Shown: positions 7,102 to 16,000, counted from the stretch's first letter. The stretch is DNA of 64,000 bases from Larkinella sp049445795 (GCF_049445795.1 NZ_JBMSDT010000017.1:62001-126000), one strand, 5' to 3'. Numbers and translations: made by a program. The notes: generated from the sequence alone by a model not told the origin.

Positions 7102-8184
7102 ATGTTTACTGAACTAAAATACAATCTAATAACCTTGCGTAACTGGGCTTTGTTGAATTGGAAACGACACAGAATTAACTCTCAATATCAGTCGTTAAAA
7201 AATAGAAGCAACTCAACCATATGTAGACTCGATCAAAGTACCATTCCAAACAAAAAAAATGAGATACGGCTTTTCGCCATTATGCGAAATGAGTCACTAC
7301 GCTTACCCTATTTTATCAACTATTATAAGAATTTACAGGTTGATCGTTTCTTTCTGTTGGATAATGCCTCGACCGATCAGTCTGTGGAGCTGGCATTAGC
7401 CGAAAAAAATGTCCATGTTTTTTCGACCGGCGATGCCTACCGGAACCATTGGTATTGGATGGAACATTTGTTGGAAACCTATGGCAAAAACCACTGGTGT
7501 GTCGTGGTCGATATCGATGAGTTACTTTCCTTTCCAAATGCCGAAAACTTGTCAATCCGGGATATGTGTCAATTCCTGGAGCAAACCGAATCTACCGCTC
7601 TGCGTGCTCTGCTTTTAGACCTGTATTCGGACCAGGCCATTCGGGATATTTCCTACCAGCCCGGGCAGAATCCCTTGGAGGTAGTGCCCTATTTCGATAC
7701 ATCCCATTATGAGGTAACCTTCCCGTATTTTGACCGAAAGAATTGGAAAACTTTCGACTCAACTCACTACACAGGCGGCATGCGAGAGCGGATTTTCGGC
7801 AAAAGCACCCCGATTACTTCCCTGAACAAATTTCCGCTCTTCCAAAATAGCTCCGGCACCTATTTAGGCCAGGGCATGCACGCCATTAATGGCGCATGGG
7901 TTAGTGATCTACAGGGAGTCGTGTTTCACACCAAGTTTTTGCAGGATTTCATTCAGGAAGCCGAAGAAGAATCGATTCGGGAGCAGCATTTTAACAAAGC
8001 TTCTTACTACAAAGACTTCAACCGTAAACTCACTCAAACTCCGGACTTGTGTCTGGCCAATCAGGACTCCGTCCGGTTTCAGGATTCGGCTCAATTGGTT
8101 GAATTAGGGCTAATGAAGACAAATCCGCAGTTTGAGAAATTCGCTCGCGAGAAGAAACGGATACATTCCTTAGACGTCCTATGA
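7102..8184 (+). CDS. GT2-like glycosyltransferase (Glyco_tranf_2_4 type)
   Basis: The 360-residue protein has the GT-A start IRLFAIMRNESLRLPYFINYY near residue 55, then LLDNASTDQS and the metal-binding DxD-type motif VVVDIDELL near residue 134. It matches the family that in other bacteria modifies surface glycans, and distantly recalls the S-glycosyltransferases of glycocin loci, though similarity to SunS itself cannot be claimed. The first 50 codons are AT-rich and the rest GC-rich, so the gene looks chimeric. It begins four bases after the TlpA-like gene, and its stop overlaps the start of a truncated exporter copy (ATGA). Confidence 0.8.
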   Translation: MFTELKYNLITLRNWALLNWKRHRINSQYQSLKNRSNSTICRLDQSTIPNKKNEIRLFAIMRNESLRLPYFINYYKNLQVDRFFLLDNASTDQSVELALAEKNVHVFSTGDAYRNHWYWMEHLLETYGKNHWCVVVDIDELLSFPNAENLSIRDMCQFLEQTESTALRALLLDLYSDQAIRDISYQPGQNPLEVVPYFDTSHYEVTFPYFDRKNWKTFDSTHYTGGMRERIFGKSTPITSLNKFPLFQNSSGTYLGQGMHAINGAWVSDLQGVVFHTKFLQDFIQEAEEESIREQHFNKASYYKDFNRKLTQTPDLCLANQDSVRFQDSAQLVELGLMKTNPQFEKFAREKKRIHSLDVL

Positions 8185-8324
8185 AATTCCCCCACTACCG
8201 CCAACTCGACCCAATGGACTGGAACGCCAGCCCGTGCGGTCCGACCTGCCTGCGGATGGTGACAAAGTTTCGCTATTTTAACCACTCTACCAATGGCTTC
8301 TTTTCCCCACTACCGCCAACTTGA
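8181..8324 (+). pseudogene. Truncated duplicate of the C39 exporter 5' end
   Basis: The 47-codon frame starts KFPHYRQLDPMDWNASPCGP and continues TCLRMVTKF, matching the start of the exporter 112 bases downstream (FPHYRQLDQMDCGPTCLRMV) with five extra residues before the Cys. Similarity ends after about 30 codons and the frame then stops inside the real gene. ATGA overlap with the glycosyltransferase gene suggests that a full exporter gene once began here. Confidence 0.8.
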
Positions 8325-10659
8325 TCAAATGGATTGCGGGCCAACCTGCCTACGAATGGTGGCGAAGCATTACGGCCGGTCGTACACGGCGCAGTCGCTG
8401 CGGGATAAATCCGGGATTGGGAAAGATGGGGTGTCGATGCTCGGAATATCGGAAGCCGCCGAAGCCATCGGTTTTCGGACGATGGGCGTCAAGATTCCCT
8501 TCGAAAAATTGGCCGAAGAAGCTCCGCTGCCCTGCATCGTCCACTGGCGGCAAAACCACTTTGTCGTCATTCATGCCATCAAAAGTTCCGGCAACTGGAT
8601 GGCAAAAATCCGGGGTGGCCGCAAAGCGCCCGTTTTGGTTGATCGGGAGGAATTGCACCGCCCGCTCCAGCCGTTTGCGGATTTATCCGATGATCAGATC
8701 GTGATTCCACCCGGTTTCATGCCCGTCCCTCCGCCTGAGCCAGCGAAACCGGAGGTCCGCCAGGGCAGTGTAGCGGTGGCCGATCCGGCGCGGGGACTGA
8801 TCACCTACACGGCCGACGAATTCTGTCAGGGTTGGTTGGCAACGCAATCCGGCGGGCAAAGTGAGGGCGTCGTGCTGCTGCTCGAACCGACTCCCGCTTT
8901 TTACGAGCACGAAGACGAAAAAGCCGCTTCTTACGGTTTTGAGCGGGTCGCGGCTTACCTCTGGCAGTACAAACACCTGCTGGTGCAACTGATCCTGGGC
9001 CTGGCCGTCGGCAGCGGGTTGCAGTTGCTGTTTCCGTTTCTGACCCAATCGGTGGTCGATATCGGCATCAACACGCAGAACATCCCGTTTGTCTACCTGG
9101 TACTGGGGGCGCAACTGGCCCTGATGGCCGGTCGCCTGTCGGTCGAGTTTATCCGAAGCTGGATTCTGCTGCACATCAGCACCCGCATCAACCTCAACAT
9201 TCTGTCGGATTTTCTGATTAAACTGATGCGGTTGCCGGTTCCGTTTTTCGATACCAAGCAGTTCGGCGACCTCATGCAGCGCATCGGCGATCACCACCGC
9301 ATCGAGTCGTTCCTAACCGGACAAACGCTGTCCGTGCTCTTTTCGCTCATCAATCTGCTCATTTTCGGTGTCGTGCTGGCGATGTTCAACCTGTCTATCT
9401 TCGGCATTTTCATGGCGGCCAGTGCCTTATACATCGGCTGGGTGCTGCTGTTCCTGCGCCAACGCCGGAAACTGGATTTCAAGCGGTTCGATGCCGGGGC
9501 CAAAAACCAGAGTTCGCTGGTGCAACTCATCCAGGGCATGCAGGAAATTAAACTGGCCGGAGCCGAGCGGCCCATGCGCTGGGCCTGGGAGCGGCTCCAG
9601 GCGCGCCTGTTCCGGCTGCAAATGCGCGGGCTAGCCCTGAGCCAGTACCAGCAGGCTGGAGCCTTCACGATCAACGAAGGCAAAAACATTCTCATCACCT
9701 TCCTGGCCGCCCAGGCCGTCATCAACGGCCAGTTGACGCTCGGAGCCATGTTGGCCATGCAGCAGATTATCGGCCAGTTGAACAGCCCCATCGAAGGCCT
9801 GATCGGTTTTGTGCAGAGTTTTCAGGATGCCAAAATCAGCCTGGAGCGGCTCAACGAAATCCACACGCTGGCTGACGAAGAACCCCTTGACCGGCCCCGG
9901 CTCGACAAACTGCCCGAGGCCGGAAGCCTGCAGCTAAAAACCGTGGCCTTTCAATACCCCGGTGCCGGGAACGAGCCGGTTCTGCGCGACCTCGACCTGC
10001 TCATTCCGCAAGGCCGAACGACGGCCATCGTCGGCATGAGCGGCAGTGGCAAAACCACTTTGCTCAAACTGCTCATGAAATTTTACGACCCCACCAAAGG
10101 CGAAATCCGCCTGGGCGAAGCGGCCCTGCGCAATGTCGGCCACGCGCTCTGGCGCACGCAGTGTGGCGTGGTGATGCAGGACGGTTTTATTTTCTCCGAT
10201 ACGATTGCCCGCAACATCGCCGTGGGCGTCGACCGAATCGACGCGCTGAAACTGGACCATGCCGTGCGGGTAGCCAATCTCCAGGCGTTTGTCGAATCGC
10301 TGCCGCTGGGGTACCACACCAAAATCGGGGCCGAAGGAAACGGCATCAGCCAGGGCCAGCGCCAGCGGATTCTGATTGCGCGGGCGGTTTACAAAGACCC
10401 GCAGTACATCTTTTTCGACGAAGCGACCAACGCCCTCGACGCCAACAACGAAGCCGTGATTATGCATCATCTGACCGATTTTTTCCGAAACCGGACGGTG
10501 GTTGTGGTGGCCCACCGGCTCAGCACCGTTTGTCACGCTGATCAGATTGTGGTCCTGGATAAAGGCCGGATTACCGAAACCGGCACCCACGCCCAACTCA
10601 TCGCCCAACGGGGGGACTATTGGCAACTTGTCAAAAACCAACTGGAATTAGGAGCCTGA
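8293..10659 (+). CDS. Peptidase C39-containing ABC exporter (PCAT)
   Basis: The 788-residue protein would cleave the GG leaders and export the cores. The N-terminal C39 domain has catalytic C15 (MDCGPTC), H89 (NHFVVIHAI) and D164 (ADPARG). Between His and Asp sits a Pro-rich insertion of about 50 residues (MPVPPPEPAKPE), longer than usual. About five to six membrane helices follow from residue 225 to 480. The ATPase has Walker A GMSGSGKTT near 581, a signature variant ISQGQ near 683 and Walker B FFDEATNAL near 709. It is followed by its HlyD partner. Both precursors are the obvious substrates. Confidence 0.93.
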   Translation: MASFPHYRQLDQMDCGPTCLRMVAKHYGRSYTAQSLRDKSGIGKDGVSMLGISEAAEAIGFRTMGVKIPFEKLAEEAPLPCIVHWRQNHFVVIHAIKSSGNWMAKIRGGRKAPVLVDREELHRPLQPFADLSDDQIVIPPGFMPVPPPEPAKPEVRQGSVAVADPARGLITYTADEFCQGWLATQSGGQSEGVVLLLEPTPAFYEHEDEKAASYGFERVAAYLWQYKHLLVQLILGLAVGSGLQLLFPFLTQSVVDIGINTQNIPFVYLVLGAQLALMAGRLSVEFIRSWILLHISTRINLNILSDFLIKLMRLPVPFFDTKQFGDLMQRIGDHHRIESFLTGQTLSVLFSLINLLIFGVVLAMFNLSIFGIFMAASALYIGWVLLFLRQRRKLDFKRFDAGAKNQSSLVQLIQGMQEIKLAGAERPMRWAWERLQARLFRLQMRGLALSQYQQAGAFTINEGKNILITFLAAQAVINGQLTLGAMLAMQQIIGQLNSPIEGLIGFVQSFQDAKISLERLNEIHTLADEEPLDRPRLDKLPEAGSLQLKTVAFQYPGAGNEPVLRDLDLLIPQGRTTAIVGMSGSGKTTLLKLLMKFYDPTKGEIRLGEAALRNVGHALWRTQCGVVMQDGFIFSDTIARNIAVGVDRIDALKLDHAVRVANLQAFVESLPLGYHTKIGAEGNGISQGQRQRILIARAVYKDPQYIFFDEATNALDANNEAVIMHHLTDFFRNRTVVVVAHRLSTVCHADQIVVLDKGRITETGTHAQLIAQRGDYWQLVKNQLELGA

Positions 10660-10732
10660 ATCCATCCCTATTCTCTATAAATTCAACGAAATCCACTCCA
10701 TCCAGTATCCTCCTGTCAATCCCATCCATCCT

Positions 10733-12025
10733 ATGAATCCCGGTTCTGACTTCATTGAACTTCGCTCCGAAGACGTGCAGGAGTTGCTCACCCGCCCACC
10801 GGGCTGGCTGCTGCGCTGGGGCATCACCGTCGTCCTGGGCGTTCTGGGTTTGCTTCTCGCCGGTTCGTGGGTGGTTCATTACCCCGATCTGGTCCGGGCG
10901 TCGTTTAAGCTGACTTCCGTCAATGCCCCGAAAGCCGTCGTCACCCGCTCAGAGGGCAAACTGGTCCGGTTATTCGCCGAAGAAGGAAAAACCGTCTCCT
11001 CGGGAGCGATTTTGGCCTATCTGGAAAGTACGGCGCAACACGAGGAAGTCCTCCGGTTGTCGGCCCAACTCCGCCGGGCCTGGCAAATGGCCCGGCGGGG
11101 CAACCTGGAAGCGCTGAACCGACTGGATTTGGAAAATTACCATCGGCTGGGCGAATTACAAACCGCTTTTCAAACCTTCGAACAAACCTACATTCAACTC
11201 CGGGCCTATCTGAATGACGGTTTTTATAGTCGTAAACGCCGGATACTGGAGCAGGAACTGGTCGATTTGAAGGCCATGGCCGACAACCTGAACGAACAGC
11301 ATCGGCTCCAGGAAAAAGACATGAAGCTGGCGCAGGAGGATTTCGAAATTCAGCAGAAACTTGCCGCCGATAAAACCATTGCGCCCCTTGAATTGAAGCG
11401 GGAAGAAAGCAAAAACCTGTCCCGTAAGATGCCCTACCAGCAAACCGCTTCGGCCCTGATCAGCAACCTAAGCGCTCAACGGGGCAAACAAAAGGAAATT
11501 CTGGAACTGGACAAACTAGTCACCGAACAACGGGATAATTTCATGCAGGCCCTCAATACCCTGCAAAGTGCGGTGGAAGCCTGGAAGGCCAAATACGTTG
11601 TGGTAGCCCCCGTAGAAGGCCAGATCTATTTCCCGTCCGTCCTACAGGAAAACCAGCACGTCACGACCGGGCAGGAATTGCTGTTTATTGCTCCGAATAC
11701 CATCACCTATTACGGCGAACTGCGCATTCCGCAGCAAAATTTCGGCAAAGTAAAAACCGGCCAGGCAGTGCTGGTCAAGTTTGCCGGGTATCCTTTTCAA
11801 GAATTTGGGGCCGTTAAAGGCCAGATCGCTACCATTGCCGACGTTTCGCTCAAGGACAGTGTATTTCTGGCCCGAGTTCAGCTACCGTCGGGCCTGAAAA
11901 CCACCTACGGCCAAACGCTCGTTTACCGGACCGGCATGGCGGCATCGGCCGAAATCATGACAGAAGACAGCCGGTTGATTGAAAAACTCTTCTACCAGCT
12001 TCGCAAACTCAGCCACGGGCGTTAA
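10733..12025 (+). CDS. HlyD-family periplasmic adaptor of the peptide exporter
   Basis: The 430-residue membrane-fusion protein has a single membrane helix at about residues 25-48, a first lipoyl half (VTRSEGKLVRLFAEEGKTV), a coiled-coil hairpin from about 100 to 280 and the second lipoyl half (VVAPVEGQIYFPSVLQENQ), then a beta-barrel region. It links the inner-membrane exporter to an outer-membrane channel. No TolC gene is in this operon. The TolC-family gene at 44194-45567 is the only one in the window and might serve, which is a guess. The 73 bases before it are C-rich with ATCC repeats. Confidence 0.9.
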   Translation: MNPGSDFIELRSEDVQELLTRPPGWLLRWGITVVLGVLGLLLAGSWVVHYPDLVRASFKLTSVNAPKAVVTRSEGKLVRLFAEEGKTVSSGAILAYLESTAQHEEVLRLSAQLRRAWQMARRGNLEALNRLDLENYHRLGELQTAFQTFEQTYIQLRAYLNDGFYSRKRRILEQELVDLKAMADNLNEQHRLQEKDMKLAQEDFEIQQKLAADKTIAPLELKREESKNLSRKMPYQQTASALISNLSAQRGKQKEILELDKLVTEQRDNFMQALNTLQSAVEAWKAKYVVVAPVEGQIYFPSVLQENQHVTTGQELLFIAPNTITYYGELRIPQQNFGKVKTGQAVLVKFAGYPFQEFGAVKGQIATIADVSLKDSVFLARVQLPSGLKTTYGQTLVYRTGMAASAEIMTEDSRLIEKLFYQLRKLSHGR

Positions 12026-12032
12026 AACCGAA

Positions 12033-12500
12033 TCACACCGACAACCGGCCTTGTTGCAACCACTGATGGCAAATTGACTGCAATTGTGATTTGATGCCGT
12101 GAACCGAAATCTCTTTATGGACAAACCCGCTCGCACCCGCCTGGTAACAGGCTTCGATTTCCCGCGGAGAGGTAGAATGCGAAAAGATCACCACCGGAAT
12201 GTGTTTCCAGGAAGGGTCGGTTTTAAAGTGCGTCAGTAACTCGAATCCACTCACGTTCGGCATTTTCAAGTCCAGCAGAATCAGATCTGGTTTTTGCGTA
12301 GCCCGTCCGACATGATGCTGGACCGACAAACCATCGGAAAAAAGATGGAATGAATAATCAGGTAAATGCCGGACAAAAATCCATTCGTACAAAAATAAAT
12401 TATCATCATTGTCCTCAATGATATAAATTGTTGGATTCAAGTTGACCGGAAGTTTTCGTGTAACAGTTTCGGGTAGTTGATTGAATGTTGAGCCGTTCAT
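12033..12500 (-). CDS. Single-domain response regulator (CheY-like receiver)
   Basis: The 155-residue protein is only a receiver domain, with acidic pocket IIEDNDDN near residues 28-33, phospho-acceptor D77 in LLDLKMP, the S/T in VVIFSHS and the switch Lys in FVHKE. No output domain follows. It converges on the exporter operon with only eight bases between stop codons. Such stand-alone receivers often pair with hybrid or distant kinases, and none is adjacent, so its partner is unknown. Confidence 0.88.
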   Translation of the reverse strand: MNGSTFNQLPETVTRKLPVNLNPTIYIIEDNDDNLFLYEWIFVRHLPDYSFHLFSDGLSVQHHVGRATQKPDLILLDLKMPNVSGFELLTHFKTDPSWKHIPVVIFSHSTSPREIEACYQAGASGFVHKEISVHGIKSQLQSICHQWLQQGRLSV

Positions 12501-12703
12501 AACGTGTGCGTAAATCAGCTTAAATATATATACTTACCACCTGATTCGGTAACATATTTAAAAACCAATTTGCACAAAACAAATACTTAGTTAGTTTTCG
12601 GTAAATAACATGAACAAAATTCCGGTTTTCGTTCAATTTCATACCTATACTTTCCCGATGGTGAATGCCTAAGTGTCCCTCCCGGAAGTTGTCTCGAAAA
12701 GGC

Positions 12704-13123
12704 CTATCGGGCGTTGATGACCGCTACCGTAAGCCTGCATACGCAAACAAGTTTTCCAGCTTCGTCCGTAATCCGGATGTCCCAGACATGGGTGGATTGT
12801 CCGACATGAATCGGCGTAGCCCGTCCGTACACCCAGCCTTCTTTCACCGACCGGATGTGGTTGGCATTGATCTCAAGACCGACAGCCCGCTGACGGTTAG
12901 GATCTGCCAGTTGCATTACGGATGCGACACTGCCCAGTGTTTCGGCCAGCACTACGGAGGCCCCGCCGTGCAGAATTCCGAACGGCTGTTGGGTACGATG
13001 ATCGACCGGCATCCGGGCCACCAAAAAATCAGTTCCCAACTCGGTCAGCTCAATACCCAGGTGGTCGACAATGGAGTTTTTGTGAAACTGTTGCAGGGAT
13101 TCTAATGTCCAGTCAGGCTTCAT
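12704..13123 (-). CDS. PaaI/YdiI-type hotdog-fold thioesterase
   Basis: The 139-residue protein fits the acyl-CoA thioesterase hotdog family. It has the HGG motif with H52 followed by the helix VVLAETLGS holding E61, the probable catalytic carboxylate, and the strand pattern of a single hotdog unit. Family members hydrolyse aromatic or fatty acyl-CoA, including the 1,4-dihydroxy-2-naphthoyl-CoA step of menaquinone synthesis. The specific substrate cannot be read here. It stands alone. Confidence 0.85.
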   Translation of the reverse strand: MKPDWTLESLQQFHKNSIVDHLGIELTELGTDFLVARMPVDHRTQQPFGILHGGASVVLAETLGSVASVMQLADPNRQRAVGLEINANHIRSVKEGWVYGRATPIHVGQSTHVWDIRITDEAGKLVCVCRLTVAVINAR

Positions 13124-13281
13124 TCTGTGAAGATTTTTTCCTAATTTTGCAGGCGTTTTTAAACGAAAAAGTTGGCTGATAGGGTAAAATGAATAGTAAA
13201 AATTTAACTATTTGAAGGTTCGCCGTCCATTAGTCGCTATTCATTCTGTATAAACTGGGATTCAATATTACAAAAGCGAGA

Positions 13282-13920
13282 TTGAAACAAAAAACCATCT
13301 ATCTTATCCGCCACGGCGAAACCGACTACAATCGCCAGGGAGTTGTGCAGGGCAGCGGGGTTGATTCCGATCTGAATGCCCTGGGTCAGGCGCAGGCACA
13401 GGCTTTTTACCAGGCCTATCAGCACATTCCTTTCGCCAAAGTTTACACGTCCAAACTTCGCCGGACACGGCAGTCGGTGCAGCAGTTTATTGAAGCCGGT
13501 ATTCCGCACGAAAGCTATGCCGGACTCAATGAAATCAGTTGGGGGGCCCGCGAAGGCAAAATGCCCAATAGCTTCGACAACGAATACTACCGGACGCTGA
13601 TCGAAAACTGGGCCGCCGGCCATACCGACTACCCTACGGAAGAGGGAGAAAGCCCGAATGAAGTAGCCCGCCGTCAGAAGCCCGTGATCGACCTGATTTT
13701 GTCGCGCCCCGACGAAAACCCGGTTTTAATCTGTATGCACGGCCGGGCCATTCGCATCCTGCTCTCGTGGTTGATGAACGAATCGCTGGCCACGATGGAT
13801 CGCTACGAGCACAGTAATCTCTGCCTTTACAAGCTGACTTACGACTACGAAACCAGGGTCTTTCGGATTGACGTGGCCAATGACAGTACCCACCTGCTGG
13901 CACTGGTGATGCATCCGTAA
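13282..13920 (+). CDS. Histidine phosphatase superfamily protein
   Basis: The 212-residue phosphatase starts KQKTIYLIRHGETDYN with the RHG motif at residues 10-12 (H11 forms the phosphohistidine) and carries the second His in LICMHGRAIR near residue 153. This is the phosphoglycerate-mutase-like branch, often a broad phosphatase. The start is TTG, chosen because the RHG motif must lie close to the N terminus and no ATG precedes it. A possible -7 box TAATTTTG lies at 13142-13149. It has no operon partner. Confidence 0.85.
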   Translation: MKQKTIYLIRHGETDYNRQGVVQGSGVDSDLNALGQAQAQAFYQAYQHIPFAKVYTSKLRRTRQSVQQFIEAGIPHESYAGLNEISWGAREGKMPNSFDNEYYRTLIENWAAGHTDYPTEEGESPNEVARRQKPVIDLILSRPDENPVLICMHGRAIRILLSWLMNESLATMDRYEHSNLCLYKLTYDYETRVFRIDVANDSTHLLALVMHP

Positions 13921-14081
13921 AAAGGCCAACGCTCACTTTGGACCAACGGGTTTACATACGCCAAATCCGACAACTGACCCTTCTATATAACCACTCCTGT
14001 AATAATACCCCTACTTCATCCACAAAATCTTATATTCGCTATGTATACAGTATCATTGGAGTAGATTACTGAAGTGAACGC

Positions 14082-15149
14082 ATGTCGAAAAATAGAATAT
14101 ATTGGTTTTGCCAGATTGTGGGGTGGACGATGCTCATTATGGCGGAGTTCGCGATCTTTACGTTTGCGGAAGGATACAAAGCGGATTTCTTTTACGAAGC
14201 AATTGCCACCATCATTCTGTGCATTTTGCTGACTCACCTCTACCGCCTGATGATCAAGCGATGGCGATGGGTGCAGCTTCCTTTCTTTCAACTGGTTCCG
14301 CGGGTTATCTTGTCGGTTTTTGTGCTGGCCGTCATCATGACGGTGATCAACCTGCCCATCGACAAACAGGTGCTGCCGCAATACCTGGCCGACGAACCCT
14401 CGATTGTGCTGGGCTACCTCCTCAACTGGGGCAAGTGCATGCTGGCCTGGGTTCTGAGCTACACGGCTTATCACTACGTGGAACGATCCCGCAACGCCGA
14501 GATTGAGAAGATTCTGCTGAAAACCTCGATCCGCGAGTCTGAAGCCAAAGTGCTGCGCTCCCAACTTAATCCGCATTTTGTGTTCAATGCCCTTAACAGC
14601 ATCCGGGCGCTGGTCCTCGAAAATCCCACGAAAGCTCAGCAAAGCATTACGCAGCTTTCCAACATCCTCCGCAACTCGTTGCTGGCCGACCGACGCAAAA
14701 CCGTCGAACTCCGCGAGGAAATTAAAACCGTTGAAGATTACCTGGCGCTCGAAAAGGTGCGGTACGAAGACCGGCTGAACTGCCGTTTGGAAGTCGACCC
14801 GAAAACGCAGTATTTGCAGGTTCCACCGATGATGCTGCAAACGCTGGTTGAAAATGCCATCAAACACGGCGTTCAGAAAGCCATCAACGGCGGTTTTGTC
14901 GAACTGACCACCTGGCTGGAAGACCGGCTGTTGTCTATTCGCATCCGGAATACCGGCGTCTTGGGCAATACGGAAGCTTCCGGCGGTTTTGGACTGAAAA
15001 ACACCTCCCAGCGGCTTGAATTGCTCTACGGCCCCGAAGCCAGCTTTACCATTCACCAGGAATCGGCCGACGTGGTCTGCGCCGATATTATCATCCCGAT
15101 GCAATCCGCCGGGGTGTTTAAACGAACGGAAGAATTGAAGAGAGTTTAG
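14082..15149 (+). CDS. LytS-type sensor histidine kinase
   Basis: The 355-residue kinase has four hydrophobic segments in residues 1-135, a short linker helix and the His_kinase domain with phospho-acceptor H165 in QLNPHFVFNAL, followed by an HATPase with VENAIKHGVQKA and GGFGLKNTSQRL. It belongs to the YehU/LytS family common in Bacteroidota, in which the kinase partners a LytTR regulator. That regulator follows 111 bases downstream, unusually with a heptamer inverted repeat between them. The signal is unknown. Confidence 0.92.
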   Translation: MSKNRIYWFCQIVGWTMLIMAEFAIFTFAEGYKADFFYEAIATIILCILLTHLYRLMIKRWRWVQLPFFQLVPRVILSVFVLAVIMTVINLPIDKQVLPQYLADEPSIVLGYLLNWGKCMLAWVLSYTAYHYVERSRNAEIEKILLKTSIRESEAKVLRSQLNPHFVFNALNSIRALVLENPTKAQQSITQLSNILRNSLLADRRKTVELREEIKTVEDYLALEKVRYEDRLNCRLEVDPKTQYLQVPPMMLQTLVENAIKHGVQKAINGGFVELTTWLEDRLLSIRIRNTGVLGNTEASGGFGLKNTSQRLELLYGPEASFTIHQESADVVCADIIIPMQSAGVFKRTEELKRV

Positions 15150-15152
15150 TGT

Positions 15153-15258
15153 TTATCGTTTAAAGTTTAAGGTTTGACGTTTAACGAGTGGCCATTCCGT
15201 TTAACTGTCGACCCTAAACTATAGACGTTAAACCTTAAACTTTAAACCTTAAACGATA
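15153..15258. repeat. Heptamer inverted-repeat element 1 (GTTTAAN family)
   Basis: The left arm consists of 7-nt units such as GTTTATC, GTTTAAA, GTTTAAG, GTTTGAC and GTTTAAC. The right arm holds the reverse complements (GTTAAAC, CTTAAAC, TTTAAAC, CTTAAAC, then GATAAAA). It fills the gap between the kinase stop and the regulator ATG. Confidence 0.85.
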
Positions 15259-15260
15259 AA

Positions 15261-15992
15261 ATGAAGACACTGATCGTTGACGACGAACGGCTGGCCCGGA
15301 ACGAACTCCGCCGGTTGCTGGATAATTTCCCAAAAATTGAAGTCATCGGCGAAGCGGCCAATGCCGATGAAGCCCTCAAATTGATTGATGAACTCCAGCC
15401 CGAACTGCTGTTTCTGGATATCCAGATGCCAGGTAAAAACGGTTTTGAGTTGTTATCGGACATCGACGGTAAAGCCCCGGAAGTTATCTTTACGACGGCT
15501 TACGACGAATACGCCATCAAAGCATTTGAATACAACGCGCTGGATTACCTCCTGAAACCGATTGAACTGAACCGGCTTTCGGAAGCGATCAACCGCATTG
15601 AGGAAAACAACCACCACCCTGAAGTGGAAGCCCCGCGCCGGGATGTCAACAAAGTGCTGGGCGAAAATGATCAGGTTTTTGTCAAAGACGGTGAGAAATG
15701 CTGGTTTGTCAAGCTCGGGAAAGTACGCCTGTTCGAATCGATGGGCAACTACGTCAGGCTGCATTTCGATGACCAGAAACCACTGGTGCTAAAATCCCTG
15801 AACAGCCTCGAAGACCGGCTCGACCCCAACACCTTTTTCCGGGCCAACCGCAAGCACATCATCAACCTGCCGTGGATCGACAAAATCGAGCCTTGGTTCA
15901 GCGGAGGATTGCTCGTTACCCTCAAAGGGGGCGACAAAATCGAAATCAGCCGCCGGCAGGCCATCCGCTTCAAGGAGCTCATGAGCCTGTAA
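15261..15992 (+). CDS. LytTR-family response regulator
   Basis: The 243-residue regulator has a receiver domain with D53 (LLFLDIQMPGKNGF) and the switch Lys in LDYLLKPIELN, a linker, and a C-terminal LytTR DNA-binding domain from about residue 140 (GKVRLFESMGNYVRLH, then FFRANRKHIINL). It is the cognate partner of the LytS-type kinase just upstream. A heptamer inverted repeat replaces the usual tight coupling, and its right arm ends at the start codon, which could affect translation. Confidence 0.93.
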   Translation: MKTLIVDDERLARNELRRLLDNFPKIEVIGEAANADEALKLIDELQPELLFLDIQMPGKNGFELLSDIDGKAPEVIFTTAYDEYAIKAFEYNALDYLLKPIELNRLSEAINRIEENNHHPEVEAPRRDVNKVLGENDQVFVKDGEKCWFVKLGKVRLFESMGNYVRLHFDDQKPLVLKSLNSLEDRLDPNTFFRANRKHIINLPWIDKIEPWFSGGLLVTLKGGDKIEISRRQAIRFKELMSL

Positions 15993-16000
15993 GGAATTAT

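Larger units (their letters stand above)
4010..7260. other. AT-rich island within a GC-rich locus
   Basis: Outside the duplicated block at 5088-5388, this stretch is strongly AT-rich, with codons such as AAA, ATA, TTA and AAT dominating, while the flanking genes are GC-rich. The shift back to GC-rich codon use happens within the GT2-like gene near base 7260. This suggests foreign DNA recombined into a native locus. Confidence 0.75.

Noticed and set aside
10660..10732. ATCC-rich gap before the HlyD gene as a further heptamer element
   Set aside because: Only one arm-like side with irregular spacing; no inverted partner was found.
12665..13105. 146-codon plus frame over the thioesterase
   Set aside because: Mirror of the hotdog gene, which has clear family motifs.
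14016..15104. Long minus frame opposite the LytS-type kinase
   Set aside because: It is a mirror frame of a well-supported kinase gene in GC-rich DNA with low-complexity His/Gln-rich translation.
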